Shown here: positions 35,458 to 44,620 of the stretch, piece after piece | Numbering within the stretch: position 1 is the first letter of the stretch | Layout of the letters: the number at the start of each line of letters is the position of its first letter | Assembly: GCA_963738305.1 (NCBI GenBank) | Contig: CAVTVU010000006.1 | Coordinates: 62,001-126,000 of the forward strand | Source of the DNA: JBBRHQ01 sp963738305 | GTDB taxonomy: Bacteria; Actinomycetota; Thermoleophilia; Solirubrobacterales; 70-9 | DNA length: 64,000 nucleotides | Direction of reading: 5' to 3' | The notes under the pieces: model-generated | Seen by the model: the letters and a program-made list of their open reading frames with translations, nothing else | What the model was told of the DNA's origin: nothing | Databases searched by the model: none | Program-made: the position numbers and the translations under genes

Positions 35458-36783
35458 TCAGGCGATCCTGCTGAGCAGGCGCTCGCTCCCGGAAAGCGTC
35501 GTCGAAGTGACTCCGGTGATCTCGACCTCGACAAGCTCGCCCGGAGAGGCGATGCCGTCGAAGTTGACCGTCTTGTTGTGGCGCGTGCGGCCCCGCAGAC
35601 GACTGGAGTCGGTGCGGCTGGGGCCCTCGACCAGGACCTCCATCGTGCGGCCGAGAAAGCGCCCGCTGCGCTCCCGGGCCCGACGCTGGACCACCTCCAC
35701 CAGGCGCTCCATGCGCTCGCGCTTGACCGCTTGGGGCACCTGTCCGTTCAGCTCGGCCGCCTCGGTCCCGCGCCGTGGCGAGAAGACGAAGGTGAAGGCG
35801 CCGTCGTAGCCGACCTCCTCGACCACCTCGAGGGTATGGCGGAAGTCCTCCTCGCTCTCACCCGGGAAGCCGACGATGATGTCGGTGGTGATCGCGCAGT
35901 CCGGGACGTGCTCGCGTATCAGCGCCACGCGGTCCATGTAGCGCTCGCGCCCGTAGGTGCGCCTCATCCGCTTCAGGACGGCGCTCGAGCCCGACTGCAG
36001 CGGCAGATGGATGTGCTCGCAGAGCGAGGGCAGCTCGGCGTGGGCGCGGATCACGTCCTCGCGCATGTCCTTGGGATGGGGGCTGGTGTAGCGGATCCGA
36101 TCGATGCCCTCGACACCGTCCAGGCGCGCCAGCAGGTCCGCGAAGCTGATCCGCGTGGGCTTGGGGAGGTCGCGACCGTAGCTGTTTACGTTCTGGCCGA
36201 GCAGGGTCACCTCGCGAACCCCATCGGCACCCAGGCGCTCAGCCTCGGCGATCAGCTCGGCGGGATCACGGCTCTGCTCCCGTCCGCGGGTCGAGGGCAC
36301 GATGCAGTACGAGCAGGCGCAGTTGCACCCCTGGGAGATCTGCAGCCACCCCTGGAAGTCGCGCTCGCGCCGGGCCGGGAGATGGCCGGAGAAGTCCTCG
36401 AACTCGAAGTAGCCCTGGGCGCTCAGCGACTCCGAGGTGAGGAACTCGGCGAGTCGGTGGATCTGACCCGGGCCGAAGGCGACGTCTACGAACGGGAAGC
36501 GCTCGAAGACCTCGTCCTTGACCGACTGGGCCCAGCAGCCGCCCACGCCGACGACCCGACCCGGCTCCTCGCCTTTCAGTCGCTTGGCCTCGCCCAGGTG
36601 CGCGATGAAGCGGTTGTCGGCCGACTCGCGTATCGAGCACGTGTTGAAGAGGATCAGCTCGGCCTCGGAGCGCTCCGGGGCCTCGCTGTAGCCGAGCGCG
36701 TCGAGCATGCCCCGCATCCGCTCGGAGTCGTGCACGTTCATCTGGCACCCGAAGGTGGTGACGTGGTAGGTCTTCACCTTCAT
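35458..36783 (-). CDS. miaB: tRNA-2-methylthio-N6-dimethylallyladenosine synthase
   Basis: A 441-residue radical-SAM methylthiotransferase. The N-terminal MTTase domain (VTTFGCQMNVHDSERM, FNTCSIRESADNR, VGGCWAQS) holds the first [4Fe-4S] cluster Cys. GCNCACSYCIVPSTRGRE is the radical-SAM C-x3-C-x2-C motif, with HLPLQSGSSAVLKRMRR and TDIIVGFPGESEEDF after it. A TRAM domain ends the protein (VLVEGPSRTDSSRLRGRTR). It converts i6A37 to ms2i6A37. ATG start at 36783. It heads the miaB-miaA-dapF-GNAT run. Confidence 0.96.
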   Translation of the reverse strand: MKVKTYHVTTFGCQMNVHDSERMRGMLDALGYSEAPERSEAELILFNTCSIRESADNRFIAHLGEAKRLKGEEPGRVVGVGGCWAQSVKDEVFERFPFVDVAFGPGQIHRLAEFLTSESLSAQGYFEFEDFSGHLPARRERDFQGWLQISQGCNCACSYCIVPSTRGREQSRDPAELIAEAERLGADGVREVTLLGQNVNSYGRDLPKPTRISFADLLARLDGVEGIDRIRYTSPHPKDMREDVIRAHAELPSLCEHIHLPLQSGSSAVLKRMRRTYGRERYMDRVALIREHVPDCAITTDIIVGFPGESEEDFRHTLEVVEEVGYDGAFTFVFSPRRGTEAAELNGQVPQAVKRERMERLVEVVQRRARERSGRFLGRTMEVLVEGPSRTDSSRLRGRTRHNKTVNFDGIASPGELVEVEITGVTSTTLSGSERLLSRIA

Positions 36784-36810
36784 TTGGGCGAGAGTACCGC
36801 CCTGGCTTCG

Positions 36811-37410
36811 CTACTTGACCGTCAGGGTGCCGGCCATCCCCGCTTCGCGATGGCCCGGGACAGTGCAGTAGAAATCGTAGGTGCCCGGGGGGAGATCGAC
36901 CGTGGTCGACGTCTTGCCCTGCGCGATCAGGTCGGTCTTGCCAAGGACCTCGCTTCCCTTGGCGATCGCCACGTCGTGCTCGATCTGGGCCGGGTTGTCG
37001 AAATCGATCGTCACCTTCCCCGGCTTGCTCGAGAGCTTCTTCGTGTCGTAGAGCAGCTGGGTGGGGTCGGCGGCCAGCTTGACGGTGCCCCCCGGCCCCT
37101 TGGCCTTCGCGGGCGGCTTGGAGGGCGTGGTCGCAGTGGGGGCGGCCGTCGAGGCGGTCGCGGCGACCGCGTTGCCGCTGCCGAACAGCTTCTGCGCGGC
37201 CTCCTGGTTCTCCGTCCTCTCGGTGGTGTTGGTCTCCGCGTTCAGCACCGCGAAGGTCAACGTCCCGGCGACCAGCAGGGCGAAGTAGCCGGCGACCAGC
37301 GGAAACATCCTGCCCGGGAAGGACTCGTTGCGGATCCCCAGGAAGCTGACCACGAGCGCCGAGACGGTCAGCGTGATCCCGAGGATGTAGAAGATGGTTT
37401 CGTCCGTCAC
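36811..37410 (-). CDS. Membrane-anchored cupredoxin (blue copper) domain protein
   Basis: A 199-residue protein with two N-terminal membrane helices (IFYILGITLTVSALVVSFL and FPLVAGYFALLVAGTLTFAV). A Thr/Ala/Pro linker and a plastocyanin-like domain follow. The type-1 copper ligands are readable: His145 (QIEHDVAIAKG) and Cys182, His187, Met192 (FYCTVPGHREAGM). It should sit outside the cell membrane as an electron carrier, or resemble the copper domain of a nitrite reductase or oxidase subunit. It lies between miaB and rny with no oxidase genes nearby, so the partner is unknown. The 181 bases between it and rny hold no visible gene. Confidence 0.85.
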   Translation of the reverse strand: MTDETIFYILGITLTVSALVVSFLGIRNESFPGRMFPLVAGYFALLVAGTLTFAVLNAETNTTERTENQEAAQKLFGSGNAVAATASTAAPTATTPSKPPAKAKGPGGTVKLAADPTQLLYDTKKLSSKPGKVTIDFDNPAQIEHDVAIAKGSEVLGKTDLIAQGKTSTTVDLPPGTYDFYCTVPGHREAGMAGTLTVK

Positions 37411-37591
37411 GGCGCGGGCATCCTAGCTGCTGCGCGCGCCGGCCCTACCGCAGGCATCCGCGCCAGGACAGCGGCGAGGCGCCGCAGTTCCGGATCGTCG
37501 CTGGACGCGCTGCTGGGCGCGGCGATCACGCAGAGGCTGCCGGCTCCGGTTCCGTTCAAGATCCGCTTCGACCGCCGTGTCGCGACTCGAC

Positions 37592-39076
37592 CTACTTCGC
37601 ATAGGTGGTCGCCCGGCTCTCCCGGATCACCGTGATCTTGATCCTGCCCGGGTACTCCATCTCGCGCTCCACCGCGGTCGCGATCTCGTGTGAGATCAGG
37701 GCCGCCATCTCGTCGTCGATCTCGCCTGGGTCCACCATCACCCTGATCTCGCGCCCTGCCTGCATCGCGTAGACCCTCTCGACCCCGGAGTGGCGCTGGG
37801 CGATCTCCTCGAGGTCGCGCAGGCGGCTGACGTATTGCTCCAGCGACTCGCCGCGGGCTCCCGGCCGCGCGCCGGAGAGGGCGTCGGCCGCCTGCACGAT
37901 CACTGCCTCGACCGTCCGCGGCTCGACCTCGTTGTGATGTGACTCGATCGCGTGGGCGACGGCCTCCGGCTCCTCGTAGCGGCGGGCAAGCCGGGCGCCG
38001 ACGACCGCGTGGGTGCCCTCGACCTCATGGCTGACGGCCTTGCCGATGTCGTGCAGCATCGCGGCCCTGCGGGCGACCTCGGCCGAGGCCCCAAGCTCGC
38101 CCGCCATCAGCGCTGCGATCTGCGAGCACTCGACGAGGTGATCGAGGACGTTCTGCCCGTAGCTCGTACGGAACCGCAGGCGGCCGAGAACGCGAACCAG
38201 CTCCGGGTGCACGCCGGTGATCCGTGCCTCCAGGAGGGCCTTCTCGGCCGCTTCGACGATCCGGTCCTCGATCTCCTCGCGCGAGGCCTCATAAGCCTCC
38301 TCGCAGCGTGCCGGGTGTATACGTCCGTCGGCGATCAGCTTTTCGAGGGTGAGTCGCGCGATCTCGCGGCGAACCCCATCGAAGCTCGACAGAAGCACGG
38401 CCGAGGGCGTCTCGTCGATGATGAAGTCCACCCCCGTGAGGTTCTCGAGGGCGCGGATGTTGCGCCCCTCGCGTCCGATCACCCTCCCCTTCATCTCGTC
38501 GTTGGGAAGCTGCACGAGACGGGTGGTCGTCTCCCCGGCCTGGGTCGCCGCCAGACGTTGCATCGAGACCGCGAGGATCCCGCGCGCGCGACGCTCGGCC
38601 TCGAGCTTGGTCTCCTCCTCTATGCGACGCAGGGTCAGCCCAGCCTGCTGCCGTGCCTCCTCCTCGACCTCCTTGAGCAGGATCTGGCGAGCCTGTGCCG
38701 CGCTGAGGCCGGCGACGCGCTCCAACTCCACGAGCTGCCTCTTCTTCGCCTTGGAGAGCGATTCCAGCTCTCCGTCGAGGTTGCGCTGGCGATCGTCGAG
38801 GGCTTCGCGACGGCGCTCCAGCTCACGCAGCTGGGTCTCGACGGACTCCAGCTGGCGGAGCGCCCGCTCCTCCATGCGGACGATCTCCTCCCGGCGTGCC
38901 CGCAGCTCGGACTCGGCGCCGGCACCGTCGCTGGAGGCGTCCGTCCCCGGCGCAGGCGACTCGGCCGGCGGCGCCACCGCCCCCGCCGCCTCCTCCGTGG
39001 GGCCGGATCCGTTCGAGTCCCCGGTCGGCTCGTGGCGCGACCGGATCCAAGGCGGCAGCCAAGACCGGATCTCCAT
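37592..39076 (-). CDS. rny: Ribonuclease Y, lacking an N-terminal membrane anchor
   Basis: A 494-residue RNase Y, the endoribonuclease that starts mRNA decay in many Gram-positives. A long coiled coil (about residues 55-180) is followed by the KH domain with GRVIGREGRNIRALENLTGV. The HD domain has AAMLHDIGKAVSHEVEGTH and AIESHHNEVEPRTVEA. The end, GRIKITVIRESRATTYAK, is typical. Unlike the usual protein, the front (EIRSWLPPWIRSRHEPTGD, then a Pro/Ala/Glu-rich stretch) has no membrane helix, so it is predicted soluble. A GGGAGAGGAAC ribosome-binding site precedes the ATG at 39076, supporting this start. The 194-bp gap upstream probably holds its promoter. Confidence 0.93.
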   Translation of the reverse strand: MEIRSWLPPWIRSRHEPTGDSNGSGPTEEAAGAVAPPAESPAPGTDASSDGAGAESELRARREEIVRMEERALRQLESVETQLRELERRREALDDRQRNLDGELESLSKAKKRQLVELERVAGLSAAQARQILLKEVEEEARQQAGLTLRRIEEETKLEAERRARGILAVSMQRLAATQAGETTTRLVQLPNDEMKGRVIGREGRNIRALENLTGVDFIIDETPSAVLLSSFDGVRREIARLTLEKLIADGRIHPARCEEAYEASREEIEDRIVEAAEKALLEARITGVHPELVRVLGRLRFRTSYGQNVLDHLVECSQIAALMAGELGASAEVARRAAMLHDIGKAVSHEVEGTHAVVGARLARRYEEPEAVAHAIESHHNEVEPRTVEAVIVQAADALSGARPGARGESLEQYVSRLRDLEEIAQRHSGVERVYAMQAGREIRVMVDPGEIDDEMAALISHEIATAVEREMEYPGRIKITVIRESRATTYAK

Positions 39077-39270
39077 TTGTTCCTCTCCCGGTCGCGCTCC
39101 CGGATCCGGCGGGGTTGCGACCGCATTTTCATCGCCGCCAAGCGGCGTTCAAGTTTCTTCTCGATGAGGCGTCTTTACCTCACCTTCAAGGTTAGTACCG
39201 CGCGCAAGCCAGGCCAAGCGGTGGGGTCCGAATTTCGGTCGCGCGGCGCCAGCCTGCGATGGCGCTTCGC

Positions 39271-39726
39271 TCAGCAGGCGCCGGCTCCGGCGCGCCGGAT
39301 CGCCTCGTAGGCCGTCTCGGAGTCGAAGCCGCGTCGGGCCAGGAGGCCCAGGGCGCGGTTGCGGCCACGATCGTCGCCCAAGTCGGCGCCGCGGCCCTCG
39401 AGCAAGTCGACCGCCCGCCCCAGCTCCTGCTCGACGTCCTCGTCCGCGAGAGCGGCTTCGAGATCGGCTTCGCCGACGCCGCGCTCCCTCAGCGCGGCGG
39501 CGATCCGCTCCCGACCCCAGCCCGAGATTGCCCGCTTGTCCTCGGCGAAGCGACGGGAGAAGCGGGCGTCGTCGAGGGCGCCGACCGAGACCAGGTGGTC
39601 GATGACTTCACCCGCCTCCTCCTCGCCCACGCCACGGCGACGCAACCAGGCGTGAAGCTCGCCGACGCTGCGCTCCTTGCGGGCCAGCTCCCCCAAGGCC
39701 AGCCCGAACGACTCCTGCTCGGCCAC
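39271..39726 (-). CDS. recX: Regulatory protein RecX
   Basis: A 151-residue RecX that binds and restrains RecA filaments. The three tandem helical repeats are seen: ALGELARKERSVGELHAWLR, DDARFSRRFAEDKRAISGWG and GLLARRGFDSETAYEAIRRA. GTG start at 39726, about 6 bases after the inferred recA stop, so the two are cotranscribed and probably translationally coupled. It ends 194 bases before the rny start. Confidence 0.9.
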   Translation of the reverse strand: MAEQESFGLALGELARKERSVGELHAWLRRRGVGEEEAGEVIDHLVSVGALDDARFSRRFAEDKRAISGWGRERIAAALRERGVGEADLEAALADEDVEQELGRAVDLLEGRGADLGDDRGRNRALGLLARRGFDSETAYEAIRRAGAGAC

Positions 39727-39732
39727 CGCCCC

Positions 39733-40858
39733 TCAGGCGGCCTTCAGCGGCCGCCTGCTCGGTCCCCGCTTCGTCTTCCTGCGCGGCCGTGGCGGGGTCA
39801 GGCGCGGCCTCGACCGCCGGGGCGCCGCGCTCGATTCCCAGCGCGTCGAGGATCTTCCGCTCGATCTCGTCGGCGATCTCGGGGTTCTCAGCCAGGAACT
39901 GCTTGACGTTGTTGCGCCCCTGGCCCAGCCTCAGCTCCCCGTAGGAGAAGAACGAGCCGGACTTCTGCACCAGGTCATGCTCGATCCCGAGGTCGATCAG
40001 GCTCCCCTCCTTGGAGATCCCCTGGCCGTACTCGATGTCGAACTCGGCCAGGCGGAAGGGCGAGGCGACCTTGTTCTTGACCACCTTCACCCGAACCCGG
40101 TTGCCGACGGCCTCGGTGCCCTCCTTGAGGGTCTCGATCCGGCGGATGTCGAGCCGCTGGGAGGAGTAGAACTTCAGCGCCCGGCCCCCCGGCTGCGTCT
40201 CGGGCGAGCCGAACTGGACCCCGATCTTCTCCCGGATCTGGTTGGTGAACAGGCAGACGGTGTTGGCGCGGCTGAGGTTCCCTGCCAGCTTCCGCAGCGC
40301 CTGCGACATCAGCCGGGCCTGCAGGCCGACCTGGGTCTCCCCCATCTGCCCCTCGAGCTCGGCCCGCGGGGTGAGCGCGGCGACCGAATCGATCGCGACG
40401 ATGTCGACGGCGCCGGAGCGGACGAGGACGTCGACGATCTCCAGCGCCTGCTCGCCGTAGTCGGGCTGGGATACCAGCAGCTCGTCGGTGTCGACCCCGA
40501 TCCGCCTCGCGTAGATCGGATCGATCGCGTGCTCGGTATCGACGAAGGCGCAGATCCCGCCGCGCGCCTGGGCCTCGGCGATGATGTGGTAGACGAGCGT
40601 CGTCTTCCCCGAGGACTCGGGGCCGAACACCTCGACGATCCGCCCGCGGGGAACGCCGCCGATGCCGAGCGCCAGGTCGAGCGCCAGCGAGCCGGTCGGG
40701 ATCGCCTCGATCTGGATCGCGGAGTCGTCGCCGAGCTTCATCAGCGAGCCGGCACCGAACTGGCGGTCGATCTGGGTGACGGCGGCGTCGAGGGCCGCTT
40801 CCTTTGCCTTGGCCTCCTTCGAGGCGTCCTTCAAAGTCGTTTTCTTCGCTTCAGCCAT
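39733..40858 (-). CDS. recA: Recombinase RecA (C-terminal tail probably frameshifted)
   Basis: A RecA of about 375 residues. EVFGPESSGKTTLVYHIIAE is Walker A, VDIVAIDSVAALTPRAELEG Walker B and loop 1, and ETQPGGRALKFYSSQRLDIRR the loop 2 region. It polymerises on single-stranded DNA for strand exchange and SOS signalling. As read, the frame runs past the recX start with no stop and into nonsense. Removing one base near 39750 gives a natural end (QAAAEAA) with TGA at 39733. I therefore place the stop there. ATG at 40858. It lies 4 bases downstream of thpR. Confidence 0.94.
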
Positions 40859-40862
40859 CTCT

Positions 40863-41474
40863 TCACCTCACCGCTGCCTCGCCTGAGGGCAACTCGACTT
40901 GTGCCAGCGGCGAGTAGTGGACGCCGTCCGGCCCGAAAGACGAAAGGTAGAGTGCGACCCGGACGCCATGAAAAGGCCGCAGCAGGGCCTCCGGCAGCGG
41001 CCCCGGCGGTCGCGAGACCTTCAACGGCTTGCCGCGCCGGCCCTTGCCGCGGCGCACCCGCGCCACGGTCACGTGCGGGAAGAACTTGCGCCGCTCGGGC
41101 TCGTGCAGCCCGGCCTCCGAGAGCGCCGCGGAGAGCTCGGCCTCGATCTCCTCCGCCCGCGGGGAGCGGGCCTCCAGCGCGTAGAGGCCGGGGGGCCGGC
41201 GCCGGGGAAGAGCCACCGGCCCGGCCGAGAGCTCGATTCGCGGCGCCGCCCCTCCGAGCTGCAGCAGAACGGCGGCGATCGGCCGGATCTGCTCGGGGGG
41301 TCTGTTGCCGAGGAAGACCAGGGTGATGTGGAGGGCTTCCTCGGGCACTCTCCTCAGCGCCGGATCGCGCAGCTCCCGCTCCCCCCAGCGGGCGATCCCC
41401 GCCCTGACCTCACCGGGCAGCCCCAGCGCCAGGAACAACCGCACCGGCTTGCTCTTCTCGGTCGCTTCGCCCAT
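40863..41474 (-). CDS. thpR: RNA 2-prime,3-prime-cyclic phosphodiesterase
   Basis: A 203-residue member of the 2H phosphoesterase superfamily. The two His motifs are EALHITLVFLGNRP and KFFPHVTVARVRRG (H-x-T/V). It opens RNA 2-prime,3-prime-cyclic phosphates and was formerly called 2-prime-5-prime RNA ligase. The ATG at 41474 (MGEATEKSKPVRLFLALGL) is preferred over an upstream in-frame start because the fold begins at VRLFLALGL. This gene often precedes recA in actinobacteria, and here the spacing to recA is 4 bases. Confidence 0.92.
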   Translation of the reverse strand: MGEATEKSKPVRLFLALGLPGEVRAGIARWGERELRDPALRRVPEEALHITLVFLGNRPPEQIRPIAAVLLQLGGAAPRIELSAGPVALPRRRPPGLYALEARSPRAEEIEAELSAALSEAGLHEPERRKFFPHVTVARVRRGKGRRGKPLKVSRPPGPLPEALLRPFHGVRVALYLSSFGPDGVHYSPLAQVELPSGEAAVR

Positions 41475-41552
41475 CGCCGTCCAAACTAGGCGGCAGCGAC
41501 TCGCGGCGCAATCCACGATGTCACCGAACAGTCAATCCTTAGACTCGCGAGG

Positions 41553-42425
41553 GTGACGAGCCTCCCCGAGCGCCCCCCGCCCATCGAAGGTGCGGAGCAC
41601 CGCCACGTCGTCGCCGGAGAGCTCCGCGTCCACTTCGCCGAGGCCGGTGAGGGCTCCCCGGTCCTCCTGCTCCACGGCTGGCCGCAAAACCACTGGATGT
41701 GGCATGCCCTGATCGGCCGGCTGCGCGGCGACCGCTACCGCCTGATCGCCCCCGATCTGCGCGGCTTCGGCTGGACCGGCGCACCCGGGCAGGGGTATGA
41801 CCCGCTCACCTTCGCCTCCGATCAGATCGCCCTGCTGGACGCGCTGGGGATCGAGCGTGCGGACGTGATCGGCCACGACTGGGGTGGCTTCACCGCGCTC
41901 CTGCTCGGCATCGCCCACCCGGGACGGATCGGCGCGGTGCTCGCCTGCAGCACCCCGCACCCGTGGCCACCGTTGGGCCCCGAGGGAATCGACCAACTGT
42001 GGCGGAGCTGGTACGCGTACCTGAACGCCTCTCCCCTCGGCCCCGCGCTGATGCGGCGCGGCTTCGCCCGCGGCAGGCTGCTGCACGGCAACGTCGGCGA
42101 TCCCTTCGACGCCGAGGAGATCGAGACCTACGCCGCCCCGCTCGCTGCGCCCTCCCGGGTCCACGTCACGCAGGCGCTCTACCGAAGCTACGTCTCCTCC
42201 TTCATGAATACGTTCAGGGGAACCTTCGACGACCTGCGCCTCGATGTCCCGTCACGTCTGCTCATGGGTCAACGTGACGCGATGATCTCCCACCGCCTCG
42301 TCACCAGCGGCTACGAGGCTCACGCCGCGCGGCTCGAGGTGGAGCTGGTGCCGGACGCCGGCCATTTCCTGGTCAACGAAAAGCCGGACCTGGTCGCCGA
42401 GCGCGCCAGAGCGCTCTTCGCCTGA
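41553..42425 (+). CDS. Alpha/beta hydrolase, epoxide-hydrolase-like
   Basis: A 290-residue alpha/beta hydrolase on the opposite strand to its neighbours. VLLLHGWPQNHWMWHALIG has the HGxP oxyanion motif. VIGHDWGGFTALLL carries Asp as nucleophile, as in epoxide hydrolases and dehalogenases. VELVPDAGHFLVNEKPD carries the catalytic His. A cap with helices and a Tyr-rich stretch (YRSYVSSFMNTFRG) fits epoxide hydrolase. GTG start at 41553. It interrupts the otherwise minus-strand cinA-thpR-recA order and so looks like a local insertion. Confidence 0.83.
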   Translation: MTSLPERPPPIEGAEHRHVVAGELRVHFAEAGEGSPVLLLHGWPQNHWMWHALIGRLRGDRYRLIAPDLRGFGWTGAPGQGYDPLTFASDQIALLDALGIERADVIGHDWGGFTALLLGIAHPGRIGAVLACSTPHPWPPLGPEGIDQLWRSWYAYLNASPLGPALMRRGFARGRLLHGNVGDPFDAEEIETYAAPLAAPSRVHVTQALYRSYVSSFMNTFRGTFDDLRLDVPSRLLMGQRDAMISHRLVTSGYEAHAARLEVELVPDAGHFLVNEKPDLVAERARALFA

Positions 42426-42492
42426 GGCGCCGCCGCCGAAACGTGAATAAGTCACCTCATTGGTGGTTCATCCATCTCGCGAGCGGCGCTCC

Positions 42493-43786
42493 TCAGATCG
42501 GCGTGTCCGCGGGGCCGAGCAGCGTGCGCAGCAGGTGCATCCCGACCAGGCCGGAGCGCTCGCGGATGTCGTCGCGCCCGCCGGGGATCACCGGATCGCG
42601 GGCGATGCTCGTGCCGTCGGCGAGGCGGGCGTTGAAGCAGACGTAGCCGAGCGGTTTCTCCTCGGTCCCGCCTTCCGGGCCGGCGATGCCGGTGATCGAG
42701 ACCGCGACGTCAGCCTCGAAGCACTCCAGGGCGCCGATCGCCATCGCCTCGGCGACCTCCGGAGAGACGGCACCGTGGCTCTCGATCAGGCCGGGATCGA
42801 CCCCGAGGACCGAGACCTTGGCCTCGTTCGAGTAGGTGACGGCGCTGCCGGCGAAGTAGTCCGAGGCCCCCGGCCTCGAGGTGATGCGTGATGCCATCTG
42901 ACCCCCGCTGCAGGACTCGGCGAGCCCGAGCCGATGCCCGCGAAGCAGCCCGGCCACGATCTCGTCGATCGTCGTCCCGTCCTCGCTGAACAGGAACTGC
43001 CGGTGTCGTTCCACCAGGCCGAGCCTGACCTCCTCGGCCTCCGCCGCAGCCTCTTCGCGCCAGCGGACGTCGATCTCGATCTCGCCGCGCCGCAGGCAGG
43101 TCGTGATCTCGACCGCGTCGAGCGCCGTGCCGGCGGACTCGATCTCGACCAGGCTGCGGGCGATCTCGGACTCGGGCACCCCGAACATGCGCAGGGTGTA
43201 GCCGCTCAGCGAGGTCGCCCGGGCGAGCACCTCCTGCACCGGGGCCGCCCGGATCGCCCGTCGCCACATCGGCTGCAGCTCGCGCGGGGGGCCGGGAAGG
43301 ACGATCACGACCACCTCTCCGGCCGGGACGACGAGTCCGGGCGCCGTCCCCTCGGGATCCAGAGCCGTCGCGCCGCGCGGGACCATCGCCTGCTTTCGGT
43401 TGGCGGCGAGGATGGCCTCGGTGTCGAACCGGCGCCAGCGCTTGGCGAAGGCGCGCAGGATCGCGGCGATCTTCCGCTCCATCTCCTCGTCGAGCACCAT
43501 CTCCCGACCCGCGAAGCGCCCGACCACCTCGGCGGTGAGGTCGTCGGCGGTCGGGCCGAGCCCGCCGGAGGTGACGATCAGGTCCACCCCCTCGCCGGAC
43601 ATGAAGCGCAGGCCGCCCTCGAGGTCCTCGGGACGGTCGCCGACGACCAGGATCTGCGCTACCTCGACACCGAGCTCCCCCAGCCGCTCGGAGATCCAGG
43701 GGCCGTTGCGGTCGCTGACGCGGCCGTTCAGCACCTCGGTGCCGGTGACGAGGATCCCTGCCCGGACCGGCGGCGGCCTCGCTCAC
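42493..43786 (-). CDS. cinA: CinA-family competence/damage-inducible protein (NMN amidohydrolase / ADP-ribose pyrophosphatase), frameshift near start
   Basis: A CinA of about 430 residues. The N-terminal MoaB-like (COG1058) domain has VTSGGLGPTADDLTAEVVG, LDPEGTAPGLVVP and VVIVLPGPPRELQPMW. The C-terminal deamidase domain has LAESCSGGQMASRITSRPGA, AVTYSNEAKVSVLGV and SITGIAGPEGGTEEKPLGYV. The expected front GILVTGTEVLNGRVSD is reached from the GTG at 43786 only after one base is skipped near 43771. That GTG overlaps the inferred stop of the rodZ-like gene. The protein recycles NMN to NaMN and is linked to recA regulons. Confidence 0.9.
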
Positions 43787-44560
43787 TGGCAGGTCGGCCT
43801 GGCGCTTTCCGCGAGAGGCTGGACCCGGCCACCTGGCGACGATCCGGTAGCCGACCGGGTTCGGGGTGTTCTCGAGCCGCGCCTGCCTTCCGTTCACCTG
43901 CATCCGCACCGAGCCGTTTCCGAAGGAGACCGTGAAGCTACCGGAGCGGTAGTGGCGGGTCCGCGTGCCGCCGGCGAGGATCTCCCCCGCGATCAGGTTG
44001 TTGCCCTTGGCATTGACCAGGCAGACCCAGACGTCGGCCTCGGCGATCAGCCGCAGGGTCACCCCGGAGGCGCGGTGGCCCTGCTTCTGGCGGGGCGCCT
44101 GCCCGGTGGCGTTGCCCTTCTTGCCGGTCGGAGCCGGCTCGCTGTTGTCCGAGCCCCCGCTGAGCAGCCCGATCGCGATCAGGATCGCGATCAGCGCGAT
44201 CGAGATCAACCCCGCGAGCGCCCCCCTGGAGATGCGGCCCCCGCCCCTTCCTCCGCCTGGCGGGCGCGGCGCCGGAACCGCCTCGTGGCGCGCCGGGCGC
44301 TCCGCCGAGGTCTGCTCGAACTCCCGCCGGTAGGTGTCGGCGAGCAGCTCCCCGTCGAGCCCGAGGAAAGATCCGTAGGTGCGGATGAAGCTGCGCGTGT
44401 AGGCGCCGCCCGGGAGCACGTCCCACTCCTCGTTCTCCAGCGCCCGCAGGTAGCGGATCCGGATCTTGGTCTCGGACTCGACCTCGGCGAGGTCGATCTT
44501 GCGCCGTATGCGCGTGTCGCGCAGGGTCGCTCCGATGGCTGGCTCGAGCGGTGACATCAT
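43783..44560 (-). CDS. RodZ-like helix-turn-helix membrane protein (DUF4115), frameshift near end
   Basis: A protein of about 260 residues. The N-terminal HTH_25 domain (IGATLRDTRIRRKIDLAEVE, then YTRSFIRTYGSFLGLDGELL) precedes a single membrane helix (LAGLISIALIAILIAIGLLS). A periplasmic DUF4115-like domain follows (VTLRLIAEADVWVCLVNAKG, RTRHYRSGSFTVSFG). RodZ relatives link MreB or the cell-wall machinery to shape. The frame opens into the cinA region unless one base is changed near 43845, which yields the typical ending SARPTCQ and a TGA at 43783 overlapping the cinA start. ATG at 44560 or 44557. Confidence 0.82.
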
Positions 44561-44620
44561 CCGACATTGTCCTATGGACAGCGCCCCGCGGCTTGCCCGA
44601 TCGCGCCCGGCGAGGGCTGC

